Numbered from the stretch's first letter, positions 25,237 to 37,455 are shown. The stretch: DNA of 64,000 nt from Hyposmocoma kahamanoa (GCF_003589595.1 NW_020653945.1:5635461-5699460), one strand, 5' to 3'. The notes: generated by a model from the letters alone, not told the origin. Made by a program: numbers and translations.

Positions 25237-25407
25237 TCACAAAGGTTTCCTGGCTTTGACCATTTCGTCGCTAACATTCCACAGTTTGATTTCTTCATCG
25301 TTGTCAAAGGGATACTTCGATTGGTACTCTGCACAGTCGCGGTAGAACTTGCCGGTTTGGCCTTCGATGTTGTATTCTGTCGCGCAGAAGACTACAGTCT
25401 CTGAGCC
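25237..25407 (-). CDS. SDR exon 5 (C-terminus)
   Basis: Acceptor tgttccag, phase 0, 56 codons then TGA. It begins [10 protein letters not shown], the conserved block of RDH-type SDRs, then the G-x-F-Y-x-D-C element, and ends A-R-K-P-L. Confidence 0.85.
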   Translation of the reverse strand, partial: GSETVVFCATEYNIEGQTGKFYRDCAEYQSKYPFDNDEEIKLWNVSDEMVKARKPL

Positions 25408-28087
25408 CTGGAACAGGTAAACCTTCTTATTATCATTCCCATAAAGTTGCTCATAGTGTTATTTTCTAAGACTGATAAGTTACGCATTGGCTCTGCAAGT
25501 GGCAGTAGACTTGACGTCAATAATGCCTCAATTGCCGAACAGTTACCGTGCTGGACTGCCAAGCAGAGGTCCCGGGTTGGATTCTAAGGCCTACATTTAT
25601 TTCTCTCGTGAGTTTGCACGTAATTTGTGGTTGTCTATGCCTGTGTCAATGGCACCCGCGATACAGGTTTTCCCTAGTGAGGGACTATGAGTGTTTGCGT
25701 TATTATTATTATTAATTTGTATTGTTTGCACACAGACCGACAAATAAAATACATAAAAAGCGACCTCAAAAGTTTGTGGAATTACATCTATTTGCCCAGT
25801 TTTATTGACATTGATTCACGGCAAGTGTGTGAAATTCAATAAAACGAATTTATCCCTTAATTTGCCATCTTTAGATGTGGAATATTTACTTCGAATTTGA
25901 ATTGAACTACTACTAAGGTGGCCAAATTCTAACAAAAAAAGTATCATGGAAATCGGTTCACAAATATCCACAAAAAATACAGTCAAATTGAGAACCTTTT
26001 CCTTTTTTGAAGTCGTTTAAAAAGAATGGTCATCTATTTTAATGTCGTCAGTGGATTTCCTAACTTCCTCAATGGACAGATTTGCTCTAGCCTCCCAACA
26101 GCAATTAACTATATACTAATCGACAAAACACTTTATGTAAAACATTTGATATTGAAGACGTTCCAACATGGCTTCGTTTATTATGAGAGATAAAAGCTTC
26201 TTAGCTTTTAAACTTGCATCGTGACAACCATCAAATCTAGCATCTTACGAGTTTCTTATTGCATAATAAATTTTATCACTCATAGCTATAATATTGAGCA
26301 TAATAAGTAACATTATAAACTATTTTCGGAATTTATCAATTATTACAACTCATAAGTCTTAATAAAAAAGTTAACATCAATAAATAATAATCTACTAATA
26401 TTTATCCTTATCGAGACAATTTATATACTCCCGGACACACAATTCGAGCCACTATATCATAGTATCAACGAAGAAAAGGTTTCCCCCGGTTTTGAAAGTC
26501 CGAATTTTCTAAAAGGACTTATGGAAAAGACTTTTAATATTCTAGTTTCTAAATTGCGTAGGAACTATCCTACGCAATTTTGAAACTAGAATCTAAAGAA
26601 CACTGATCGATTGATCAACTATCTTGATCAATCGAACAGTGTTTAAACTTAATGCATTTAATACTGATGCGAGGTGGCTCGAATTATGTGTCCGGGAGTG
26701 TATATAATATGTTCTATAAGACCAATAATATAAATATTAAGCCTTGCTTAGTGTTAAATTAACACGTTTGCTGTTGTTTCATTTGTTAACAGATAAAGCA
26801 TTGATAGCCTGGTGACACAATGTGATCATTAGGCTCATTATTTACCATAGCCGAGCGGAGAAGAACAGTTTCATCATAGTATAATAAATCAAGTAGTGTA
26901 ACTCCATACGAACGTAGCAGCGTAGCTTGCATGTGTTCACGTGTCATGTACGGATGCAGTCATTTGCATTATGTCGTCGTGCACCCGAATTGCAGAGAGC
27001 GTGTCATCACACGCGTCAATCATTAAACAATTTACGTGTTCGCTCGTTGTTTAAAAAATTACATCAAATAATATACGTGTTCATGATTGTTTGAACAAGA
27101 GCGTCTCAAATTCAGAATTCGTTTTTACCATTTCATCATCATACACTGTCATATTACGGATCGTTTTGCGTAAAAGCGAGTTAGGAGTCATCACATTCAT
27201 CAACGCGGAATCATGTTCTACAACATTTGTCGCATTAAGCCCATTCGCTGTCGACGCATGCCGTTCGGGCGTAGACATAGTCGTTCGGGGCGTGAACCTA
27301 GCCGTTCGAGCGTAGACGTAGCCGTTCGGGCTTAGACGTGGCCTTTTGAATGTAGACGCAGCTGTTCGGACGTCGTCGGCGCCGCCATACATCTTCAGAG
27401 TCGTTGCGTCGTCTATGTGGCAATTGGAACTTCGACGCTGCCGTTCGAGCGTCGACGCCCTCAATCAGCCGTCATCGGCTGCGTAAGGACGTGATCGGAA
27501 ATTCACAGGCAGCCGATTCGCATCGGTTAGTACGCCGCGTCGTACTGCGAACGCACAGCGTCTTTTTCGCACTTACTTCATGGATATAAAACTTCCTGAT
27601 GCGATTCCGTGTCGATAAGCGTGGTGACTCCCTAAAGGGACGGAGCGTCTTATTTCTGGTAGCACAAATGATATCGAAAAACGAACATCAGATCCATTTT
27701 CGGCATATTCTTTTAGATGTCAATATACAATAAACGTGATGGAGGTTAATGACCAACCACATCGTTGCCATGTTTTAGTTTGAATAGTTTAAATTTAAAT
27801 AATTTAGTATGGTGTGAATAGTAGTCTATCGATCTAAAGGTCCAATTAATAACGTTACTTGCCTGTTGTGCAGATCTCATGAACAGCAAGAACACAGGTG
27901 CCATAAGGATGTAGTGGTACCACCTTATTGAATATCTGAAATTGAGGAATAGTCATATAATGAATATAATTGAGTAAGGTGTACTAACAAAATAGAGAAA
28001 TAAAAGTGCCTAAAAACATATTACAATAAATGTTTAAGTTTTAAAGAACAAAGTGTTGTTTATATTAGTTTTAGAACCGCGCGCGGG

Positions 28088-28127
<40 letters not shown>

Positions 28128-28144
28128 TGTGTGTGTGTGTGCGC

Positions 28145-28175
<31 letters not shown>

Positions 28176-28198
28176 TGCGTGTGTGTGTGCGTGTGCGT

Positions 28199-28235
<37 letters not shown>

Positions 28236-28237
28236 GG

Positions 28238-28278
<41 letters not shown>

Positions 28279-31200
28279 GAGAGAGAGAGAGTCAGAGAGT
28301 GCGTGCGTGCGTGCGTCCGTGCGTGCGTGCGTGCGTGTGTGTATGTGAGAGAGAGAGAGAGAGATCTTAACTGTTAACCCAAAAACCAATCAAATCTTGT
28401 AAACTATGTAATATAATATAAAATAATATAATGTAATATAAAACTTGTAAAATATTTTACTTTTTATGCCCTGTCTTTCCTGTATAGTGGAGATACTTAA
28501 AGCCGTTATAAAAAAAACCACCCAAATTCATGCATACCTATACCTACTCAAACATATATAAAATTTGAATAGCATATGTCAAGTGTCACTTTGTTTACTT
28601 TCCTTTATCAATTTTATACATATACATAGTGTTTGATAAGCAGTTCTCAGTGTTATCAAAACGTTTGACATGAGATAGCAACGCTGATTATGCATATATT
28701 TATTAGTATTGTGTAAATTTTTGATCCACATTTTGATGTAATGCGAGATAAAGGGAAATCTGTAGTTATCGGGTATTGACAACAGCGTATTGGCAATTAA
28801 TGAAAAAAAAATGGATTATTATTTTGTACTGAAACATTGACAGAACAATTTATATGAAGTTTAATAATTATTTCACTACCATATTAATTTTAATGCACGC
28901 AAATATACTACAAATATTTACTTAGCGGCCACCTCATTAAATTATATTTTTAATTGGGTGGTAATAAAAACTGAGAAGTAAAATTATGTATGAGCTCATT
29001 CAAAATATGAATATTAATACGTTATTTTTTAAGGTACTTTTGTTGTAAAATAAAAAACAGAAACAACCGAACGAAATACTGAAAGTATCGAAAAATATTG
29101 TTGACGTAATACTACTCTACCAACTTAATTCATATTTTACCGAAAATTTTGTTAAACGGTTCAATTCTTTATTGCATTTGCCATAATGTTAAAGGGGATG
29201 GAAATAGCTTAAGACGAAGTTAACAGCGCTTTATGGATTCTGTAGGGCACTGTAAATATGACTGAAAACTTTTGCATCATATGGAAATACTATTATTAAC
29301 TAGCTAGTTTTCCAGAATTTATATTACTCGGAAGTACATATTTTTTCGTAGCATTGTTATTTGAAGTCAACCGTGACCTTGGGACCTGTAAAGGACCCGA
29401 AATGTCGGTTTGTTTGAAAAAACAAATATACGCGATTTAAATCCGGAAAAATAGGTTCATTTCCTATATTCTAGTTATTTTTCAGTAACTCACATTAACG
29501 CAGCATAGTTAGTATTACAGTTAGATTTATTTCGCTGCAATGTTTTTCGGAACCATCATTATGTCCCTGTTTAAATTCATTACATATTATTTGTTATACA
29601 TATGTATACAAATGCAAACAATAATTTTAATGACAAGGCCATAAGGTCGTGGAGCTATTGCAAACCAGCAACATCTAGTATAAAAGATGACTGTAATAAT
29701 AAAATTACCTGAATAAGCTTGTGTAACAGAACCCTGGGCAGCAAGCGTTCACATCCACTCCTGTACCCCTCAATTTATCTGCCAGTGATTTCATGAAATA
29801 CACATTCATAAGCTTTGAGTTGCTGTACCCAGGGTTGTGACGGGCATCTGTCTTGCCTTCCTTCGCTTTCTCAATTTCTTTCCTAAGGTTCAGATCACTA
29901 AAATCCAATTTGCCTTTTTCGTGAAGTGTTGATGATACAATTACAACTCTGGAAAGCCCAATTCAATGGTCACTTACATTTTATTGAAGAAATATTATTC
30001 TTAAATATATACATTTTTCTACATACGCATAATTCTTATTCTTAAATGTCACATAGGATGGCACACGATTTGCTGGCTGAGGAAAATAGGGTGTCTGTAG
30101 CTTTGACTGTGATGGTGACCCTACCATTCAATAAAGAATACAGCAGTTGTGCTTTGTATATCCATATAATCAGTACTAGATCAAAATCATGTTTTTCAAG
30201 TCTCATATTCAAAGAGACAAAACGTTCTCAAGAGGCAACATATAATAAATTAAAGTATTTTCACATTTATAACTAAAAGTTGCTACATTTCAGTATCCAC
30301 CACATTCAAAACCTGAACAAAAATAAACCTAATTCATAAAGAAGTTCCTGGCAATAAATATGCCAACATGTTTTTGCAAAGTACGCAGCAGCTAGAAGTA
30401 TATTATATATTTACAAAAGTGTGTTATATGATTATCTATATACAATCCACAGAGCATAAAGGTCAATTGAACTGATATTACTGTTGTGGAACCCAATATA
30501 CATGTGTAACATCAATCAGCAACATTTTATTTATAAAAGAGATTTTATTACCACTTCATTGTGTTATTTACTGAAATGATGTTCCATGTTTTGATTCATA
30601 ATGTATTTCTTATTTTAGAAGTAGAAGATATAAGCTTATAAGTATTTGAAAAAATATCAACATGTTTTTTGAATAATTTATAAACGATCTTTGCCCGACA
30701 AAAGGATAATAAATTAAAGATTTGAGATTTTGAAGAAGTTTGTAAGGTCTTAGGTTTACTTTGAAGTTAAAAGGGCATAAAAGCTAAACTATATAATTTA
30801 GAAGATGATTAAAAGACAAAAAGAAGTGACACTTTAAGTACATTGAGAAAAAAAACATGTTATATATAACTGAAATATATCAATAGCACATTTTAATCAA
30901 AAGTGGTGTTGTTTCGTCCTCGAAATTGGTTCGTCTTGTATAACAATTTTTTTTTTTAATATCTTTGTTATTATTGACACAAAGATAAATTCCTAAGATC
31001 AGACTGGACTCGATCGTGACTACCGCTCTTACTAACTGAGCTACAGAGCGAGTCAGTAGATCTTAGGAATTTCTCAGTCTTTTTTTTAATATTTGACAAC
31101 ATTACATACGTTGCTCTGATCCCAAAGTAACTAACGCACTTGTGTTATGGGAATCGGAAACAACGACGGTACCACAAACACCCAGACCCGAGACAATATA

Positions 31201-33667
31201 GAAAAAATAGTTTCTACATTGACCCAGCCGGGAATCGAACCTGGGACCTCAGAGATGGCGACACTATGAAAACCGGTGTGCAAGCCACTCGACCACTGAG
31301 GTCGTCAAACAATATACAAGTAATGATCTCTTCAGTTAATAAATTACATTTTGAGTTACCTAGGAGTATGAAAAAGTATATAAAGGAGATCAAAAAGTAT
31401 TACATAATACTACATTTTCTTTATAATACTAAGTGACGGGACAAACAAGTTGTGTGTCTGGTGGTAAGCAACATGCTTGTCCCTAACAGTTGCAGTGCCA
31501 CTCAGCTTTAAATCACAAAGTTCTGAAGGGCACTGCCAATGCGTCTGACACTCTGAGGCATAAGTTGACAAGCCCCATGTAATTTCACCAGGTCTGCCGT
31601 CCACTAACCAAAACGCGGCTAAGTGACAAATGGTTAAATAATCATTTTCAATAGCGCATAAAAATCTGGTTTAAAAACAGTTAAAATTATTTTAAATTTT
31701 TATTGAATTGATATTCAATTATTTGTTGTGAAATTACTCCACTAGTTTGTTATTGTTATTAATACAAAGATCGAACACCCAGAAAAAATTCCTTCGATCC
31801 GGCCGGATTCGAACCGACGTCTTCTAGCTTACCGTGCCAGACACTATACCAACTAAGCAAACTAAGCTTAGTTAAGCTCTCGCCAGGACTGGTAGCTGTA
31901 AAGGTACTAACTGAATGATAAATCTTTCATAGATTTCTCATAGATGGCGCTACGACTAAAAAGTCGTTGAAAAAACCAAATACAAAGACACGACGCAAGC
32001 ACATAGAAAAATTCGTGAGGTGCGCTGGTTCGTTCCGTTGCTTAGTTGGTATAGCGTCTGGCACGGTAAGCTAGAAGACGTCCGTTCGAATCCGGCCGGA
32101 TCGAATGAATTTCTTCTGTGTGTTCGATCTTTGTATTAATAATTATAACAGTTAAAATTAGTCAATGTGTTTGACTTATCGGACCTTACCCTAACGATGC
32201 ATAGCTGAAATATCATTAAACAATTTCAGGGTTATAGTTTTTATATCTCAAAAAATTATTTTGTTACTTAGCCGCATTATAGTTAACGGACGGCAGAGCT
32301 TCTTATCCTTCCAAACTGGAATGCAGTAATGCTCACATTACTGCTTGGCAGCAGAAATAACTAATGTGGCAGTACTTCCCTGGATGAAATCTTTTACAAG
32401 GAGTTCTACTGTTACTAAAGTACATCCTTTTAAAGCTCTGAGTGGCACTGCAACTGTTATGGGTAAAAGTGTGTTGCTTATCATCAGGCACACAACTTGT
32501 CATCCCATCACTTGTTACTCATAAGTCTGTATATTCTTAATACCGAAATTGTGTATAAAAAACATTGGTAATGTGACATGCTGCAACAACAAATGACAAT
32601 CAAATACATACCTGCTAGGGGAACCTCTTTTCAGCAAATCTAAGAGCAAATTTGTTAGATAAAAATGTCCCAAATGGTTCACCCCTAAGTGGATCTCAAA
32701 GCCTTCTTGGGTTTTAACATCATCTTTCAATGGTATTACCACTCCAGCATTATTGATAAGACAGTCAATTTTGTAGAAACCTGCTTTTATAATGCTTACA
32801 AAGTTCTCTATAGATGTGAATGATGCTAAATCTAGTTGCATTGGTATCTGAAAACATTTTGTTATTACTTTATAAGTCCTTTTAAATTACTGAAAAATGT
32901 AGATACATGCAATTTGGCTGTATGTGCATTGTCTTTGCTCCAGTAGTTTTATTTCTTTTAAAAGAGTCTGTACCTCACGTTCCTTTTATTAATGTTTCTC
33001 ATGAAATTGGTATACATTTGACAATGATTGTTGAAGATATCTGCCCTCGGAACGAAAAACGGCACAACTGCTGTGTAAAGTACGCATAGTTGTGTATATA
33101 GTGTATATTCATGGAATATTTCATATAAAAACAGCCCATTTGAATATTTGATTTCAAAGATAATAAAGACATCACCACAAAAAAGTTATACAGAGATAGA
33201 TCCTAGCAAGTATGTGCTGCAGCTGTTAAATTGACTTTTTTGCTAGCACATAGTAAATCATTTAACACAGGAAATTCATATTTAACCTTAATTCCTATTA
33301 ACCAGGCATAAAAAGTAGAACGAATTTATTTCAACGGTAATGCCAGTAATTGCAATGTAAACCATTTACTTACTAGCTCGCCGCCGTTGGGTTGTTCTTT
33401 CCTAATTTCAGCGATAGCCTCCTTCCCCTTGGCGACGTTCCGGCACGCCAAGATTACGCGTGCTTTCCTACGAACAAGTGCCTTGGCGGTCTCCAGACCA
33501 ATGCCGCTGTTCGCTCCCGTCACTATGAACGTCTTACCCCGGAGGCAGGTAGTGCTCAAGCACTTTGCCCAACCTCTTGACCTCCACTTACGCAGCAACC
33601 CAATAGCCACCACCACCGAAATTGGTATCGCGGCGTAAATAACTTTTGTCGACACCATTTCCCACAT
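25237..33667 (-). CDS. membrane-anchored short-chain dehydrogenase/reductase, RDH11-14 type
   Basis: Five exons join in phase to a complete 337-residue protein: 33667-33374, 32847-32612, 29948-29709, 27935-27863, 25407-25237. Seen: an N-terminal hydrophobic helix at about residues 8-25 followed by basic residues; the nucleotide-binding motif T50-G-A-N-S-G-I-G57; N130-N-A-G; catalytic Ser near 183 (V-S-S-T); and Y218-S-N-S-K222. Known: classical SDRs with this layout are NADP(H)-dependent ER or mitochondrial enzymes acting on retinoids and lipid aldehydes or ketones. The usual H-P-G after the active site reads C-P-G here. Length matches RDH11-14 (about 316-336). The start could be M1 or M4 (residue 4 has the better Kozak context). 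Odd: the last intron has a GC donor. The substrate cannot be told from sequence. Confidence 0.9.
25523..25705 (+). repeat. SINE family B, full-length copy
   Basis: Head cctcaattgccgaacagttacc, box B region aggtcccgggttggattc, body and 3' end gagggactatgagtgtttg followed by a (TTA)n tail. It lies in the last SDR intron. Confidence 0.7.
25756..26020 (+). repeat. family F copy
   Basis: Contains the full block order from gcgacctcaaaagtttg to attgagaaccttttcc and gaagtcgttt. It directly follows SINE B in the last SDR intron. Confidence 0.6.
26423..26705. mobile_element. MITE with 30-bp terminal inverted repeats
   Basis: The ends actcccggacacacaattcg and, inverted, cgaattatgtgtccgggagt are near-perfect. 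The flanks read TATA on both sides. The interior has two further hairpins (cctacgcaattt around 26555-26590; gattgatcaac/ttgatcaatc around 26608-26634). The superfamily is not decided; a TA or TATA duplication is likely. Confidence 0.65.
27250..27372. repeat. GC-rich minisatellite, ~20-bp unit
   Basis: About six imperfect units of gccgttcgggcgtagacgta in tandem, with a degenerate seventh near 27430-27460. The array lies in the last SDR intron. A 127-codon - strand frame (27464-27081) crosses it but is better explained by the absence of stops in the repeat. Confidence 0.6.
27863..27935 (-). CDS. SDR exon 4, followed by a GC donor
   Basis: Acceptor aatttcag. 73 bases complete an Arg codon and add Y-S-I-R-W-Y through R-S-A-Q-Q, matching the substrate-lid region of the family. 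The only in-phase donor is CAG|GCAAGT (GC at 27861-27862), the usual consensus of GC-AG introns. Confidence 0.75.
28089..28364. repeat. compound (GT)n / (GA)n / (GTGC)n microsatellite
   Basis: A dinucleotide GT tract with GC interruptions, then GA tracts, a gtgcgtgc tract, and a final GA tract. It sits about 155 bp upstream of SDR exon 4 in the gene's own orientation. Confidence 0.95.
28972..29562. mobile_element. old TIR element, copy without the Harbinger-like insertion
   Basis: Shares ordered blocks with 12470-13533 (aacaaccga, aaatactgaaagt, taatactactctaccaactt, tttttcggaacc). At the point where the other copy carries the MITE this one reads gacgtaatactactc, an empty site. Confidence 0.55.
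29365..29467 (+). repeat. half copy of the 23308-23443 foldback
   Basis: Contains gggacctgtaaaggacccgaa and the right arm ccggaaaaataggttcatttc, without the left arm. Confidence 0.5.
29709..29948 (-). CDS. SDR exon 3 (active site)
   Basis: Acceptor ctttccag, donor GTAATT, phase 2 in and out. Holds the catalytic Ser and Y-S-N-S-K. The preceding 2.66 kb intron contains the inverted repeat cluster at 31415-32518. Confidence 0.85.
30965..31070 (-). repeat. SINE family D (tRNA-derived) fragment
   Basis: Read on the - strand it has the box A-like tagctcagttagtaagagcgg. The 3' body is short. It is adjacent to SINE C on the same strand. Confidence 0.5.
31090..31310 (-). repeat. SINE family C (tRNA-derived), copy 1
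   Basis: On the - strand: cctcagtggtcgagtggctt (box A-like), aggttcgattcccggctgg (box B), then tctcgggtctgggtgtttg and gtaccgtcgttgtttccga. It matches 56376-56575. Confidence 0.7.
31415..31620 (+). repeat. family A, left arm of an inverted pair
   Basis: Head tttataatactaagtgacgg to ccgtccactaacc. Its reverse-oriented partner is 32284-32518. The sequence inside both (cgcggctaagtgac / gttacttagccgc) also pairs. Confidence 0.65.
31690..31870 (-). repeat. SINE family E, inward copy on the left
   Basis: On the - strand: tagtttgcttagttggtata (box A), ggttcgaatccggccggatc (box B), then gatctttgtattaataac and a caaactagtggagtaatttc tail. Confidence 0.65.
32030..32160 (+). repeat. SINE family E, inward copy on the right
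   Basis: Box A-like ttgcttagttggtatagcg, box B cgttcgaatccggccggatc, 3' body tgttcgatctttgtattaat. It is the mirror partner of 31690-31870. Confidence 0.65.
32284..32518 (-). repeat. family A, right arm of an inverted pair
   Basis: Runs tail to head: cggcagagcttcttatcctt through gtactt, a ctactgttactaa block and gcactgcaactgtt, to cccatcacttgttactca. It ends about 93 bases before the donor of SDR exon 2. Confidence 0.6.
32612..32847 (-). CDS. SDR exon 2
   Basis: Acceptor ttttcag, donor GTATGT, phase 0 in and phase 2 out. Encodes residues 99-176, including L-D-L-A-S and the NNAG segment that supports the central beta-sheet. Confidence 0.85.
33374..33667 (-). CDS. SDR exon 1 (start, anchor, cofactor motif)
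   Basis: 98 codons ending in phase 0 at the donor GTAAGT. It carries the membrane helix and TGxxxGIG. A second GT four bases further would break the frame, so the upstream donor is chosen. The intron to exon 2 is 526 bp. Confidence 0.85.
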
Positions 33668-36238
33668 TGATTTTTATGTATCTACAAAAAAAGTACTATT
33701 TAAATTTTCAGATTTTGCGGAAGAAGCATAGGATGCTTTTGGTGTGAAACCCGTCCGCTCTTCAAAAATGTCAGCCGCAAAATGTCATTTGGTCTCGCGT
33801 CAAACGATCAAAGCTCAAAGCACGGTCAACACAGTTTCGTTCAGAAATTATATTAACCAACAAGCTTATATTTGCGAACATGATATTTTGCGAATATGAT
33901 ATTCAGCGACAGAGGTTTCAAATCCACAATCAATTATCTTTTTCATTACAAGAAAACTAATTTTTATTTTACATACACTTAGAACATCAAGATCCTCCTG
34001 AACCAATTGCACAAACAAATATAATTGACAATTTCTGTCGGTTTTATTTTGGTGAATTGACTACATATTTGAACACATATTTGAACGTGCACTTGGCGGC
34101 CAGTATGAAAATTTTACTTTCGAATAACAACAATTATTGGCCTGGTGCACTTTTGTATTCTCATTTACTGCTTTAATTTATTATGGCTTAATTAGTTATA
34201 TTTGACAGTCGTAGATATTCATAACTTTTTGCATCCAGAGGGAAAAAAGAGATCTCTCTGATTTTGTCAACTATCTAACCTCGAGTTTAATGAGGTGACC
34301 TGCATGTATAAGAGCTTTTGCTTTTTGCGTTACGTTTACCTTCATAACTTTCTTTTAAGTTAGATGTAACTTAGGAAAGGATTTAAATAGTATTTAAATT
34401 TTTCGTAGCTTTTGGGTTACATACGGATAAGTTCAAAATACGAAAAAAATGTATATCTACGTGTGACAAGCGATATTAAAATAAAACAATTATAGCTGGG
34501 CCATTTATTTGAAATAGGTACATATAAGGGACAACTAGATAAAAAAATCTGTATTCAGACTATGAAAAACAATTGATATGGCAACATCATGAATATAATA
34601 TTTTATGTATGAAATATCTTTACATGAGGCGTTTACAAATAGGTATATTAGATAAGTTCAAAAATGTCTAAATTATAATATTTTATTAGAATAATATTAG
34701 AAAATGTTTATGAGCTTTCTTTCTTCCATACAGTTACATAGAATTACATCTTTGTTTATACACATATATTTGTATAAGCAGGTAGTTTTTAATCAAGGGC
34801 ACATGTTTATACTTTGATGCGGTGTTCACATTCAAGAAGAATTTTAGTTGAAGATGACAGAGATAGTGCATAAGCCCATGTCCAAATCTTTTATTGGTAA
34901 AATACAACAATTGTATAGTGTTTAGTAATCATTGCTGTATTAGTATCTGATTGAACATCAACAAATTCACCAAAAGGTGCCAAAAATCACGTGCAAAATG
35001 TTAGGACATAGGCTTAGCCAACTTGAATAACAGCAACGATATTTTAAAATACAGTACATTTACGGTACATATTTCAATACAGTCAGCCAAAAAACTCATT
35101 TATTCAACATTTAATTGATTGGCACCATACATTTTGTCAAGTAAACTTTATTTTGTGCCATTTTTACAGACAACCATTACGATTTGAATACACACGGAAA
35201 AATATTTTGACACTTCTGCATTATTTCTACAATAATCTCTCCAGCACAAAATGTGTTTATGTTAAATTTTGTTATGTTACTTCCGTCTATTTAAAGATAA
35301 AATATTTATGCACTAGATTTATTATGAACTTCTCATCTCACTATGCGTTTGCATGCATTTAAGCATATTTTTTTGTATACAAAAATTGTATGTTTCGAAT
35401 AATGAAAGCAATAACTTTTAATGAAAATAATAAAAAAAAACTCTAAAATACCCTCTATGCCATAAAATTTTAAAATATCAAACTATTGTCATTTTGCAGA
35501 ATAAAATGTTATATTTATGAGAGAAATTAACTTTATTTACTTCGCAAAATTTGTATATATTTTCTAAATAAATCTATCTAACTAAGTACACATTAGTTAC
35601 AACAACAGATAAAAATAACAATCGAATAAAGCACTTAGGGAATTTATTTGTAGCGTTGTGAAAAAATAAATCTCTGCGCTTTTTTGTCTATCTTAAAATG
35701 TACTGTCTGTATTCAGATAAACAGTAAGTACATATACATTTTTATATCTTTTTCGGTTTTGATTGCGCATAAAGAGTAAATAGCACGACACACCGATCGA
35801 TTGCATTAAAGAGATGTCATTACATTTTTTACATTTAAGTATATCTCTTAAAATTATTTTAAGGGCACATTTAACATTATACAGAGTGCTTATTTGGTCA
35901 CAAGACACACTTTAAGAGGTGATTGTACTCATATGCAATATAAAATTAAGCGAACCTCGCGAATAACGATAAATTGTCGATTACTCCTTACAAAATGTCC
36001 GTTTCGATTGCATTGAAATGTATAAAATAGGAGATTATTCGTGATTTCAGAATGATGCCCATGGGTTGTATGTCGTCATGCTCAATCACATTTTAATTTG
36101 TGTCGTGGCCGAAAAAAGAACACCCTGTATAGTTCACACGTGAGATTCTTGGAGAGTTATAATTAATATATAATATACATAATGTATAATAAATTCTAAT
36201 GTTCCTTTATAACATCAACTCGGTCGGATCGTAATATT
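33668..36238. other. intergenic region: SDR promoter side and junction-gene 3' UTR
   Basis: No exon or named repeat is visible. The right-hand few hundred bases should be 3' UTR of the - strand gene ending at 36239. AATAAA on the - strand at 35643-35648 is the first reasonable poly(A) signal I see. No TATA box can be assigned upstream of the SDR start with confidence. Confidence 0.4.
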
Positions 36239-37455
36239 TCACATGGGCGTAGAGAGCTGATGTCGTGATCTATCCACACCTACGTCCACCGTGGTTACTT
36301 TTCCATCTACCGGCGTACCACTATCCGCATCACTGTCCGGCATTATCACACACATAAAGGACTTTCCGCTTGTTACGTCCTTAGGATAAATTGTCATCGG
36401 GATAAACCTATCGCTAGTTCCATCTACGTATGCCGCTAGCCTCGAGTACACCTCAGGAAAATGCTTTTTTAAATTCACTCCTCGGCTTTCTAGTTCCTTC
36501 GATATGTTTTGGAAGCATATTTCTCTAAACTTGTGAGCAGTAGCCGCGTTCTTATCCCCAGCTGTGATCATCTTAGATGTTAAAACCAAAGTTTCCCTCT
36601 CCTCGGGTGTGTTTTTACTATCTTTTTTATGTCGCTTTCTGTTCTGTTCTTGTATCACGGCAGTGACAGTTTTGCTAAGGCGTAACTTGGCACATCTTGA
36701 TACCATCTGCCTTTCCCATTTCACTGCACCTTTAGTTGGAACCTCGCTGATTATACAAACCGCCACGTACAGGATGACTCTCGCCTCGGGATTGTAGGCT
36801 TTGCATAGTTTAACGACTTCAGTGTACAATTCGACGCCCATCTCGTTTGGCTGGAGAGACGTCCATTTTACGTATTCGGGTTCACTTAAATATTGAAAGC
36901 CATGGTTCGCGAATTTCTCCGCAGCTTCTGGACTAGTGAAGAAGACTTTAACGACACCTCGTCCATGCGCTAGGTATCCGTTGTGAGCTATCGTGCTAAT
37001 TTGATGCAACGAGTCTGCGTCTTCTTTGGCTGCTGATATTATTTGCCGGCAGAGTGCGCTGGCTCGTGAGTGCAAGCAGACTTTTCTGTGTTTCTCCCAG
37101 TGTGCTCTTCGGCACTCTTTTGAGCAGTACATTGTAGTACAATTGTGACATGTTTTGTAGTGCCTCTTGGCGTCTACCAACGAAGCGCGAGAGGTACACT
37201 TGGGGTATTTGCACTTGACGAAGGCTTCTTCGGTGCTGTTCTCAGTGTTTAGGGAGACAAGGGATGTTTTGGAGTCGTGGTGGGTCATCTGGGAGTCTGT
37301 GACGCGGGATCCTCCAGCGTCGAGGCTAGTGCGCCGATTCAGAGAGGCACTTGCTTGCGCGAAGGGCTCGCTTCTTCGGCGAGATCGATCACCCTGCGCC
37401 GAGCGAGGCCTTCGCGACTCTTGCATTGGAGCAAGATTATCAACTGTATCCGTGC
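36239..37455 (-). CDS. junction-type protein, terminal exon with zinc cluster
   Basis: Acceptor cgcttacag, phase 1. 405 codons run to a TGA at 36239-36241. It holds the MYND-like cluster and the whole C-terminal folded region; the last 30 residues are acidic then polar. By far the largest exon of the gene. Confidence 0.9.

Noticed and set aside
27250..27372. Regularly spaced short repeats reminiscent of a CRISPR array
   Set aside because: Units abut directly without unique spacers and the genome is eukaryotic.
27081..27464. 127-codon - strand frame
   Set aside because: Overlaps the GC-rich minisatellite in an SDR intron; no motif and no splice context support it.
28053..28389. Open frames of more than 100 codons on both strands across the GT/GA tract
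   Set aside because: Low-complexity repeat without stops; the translation is only Cys/Val or Arg/Glu and Ser/Leu or Thr/His runs.
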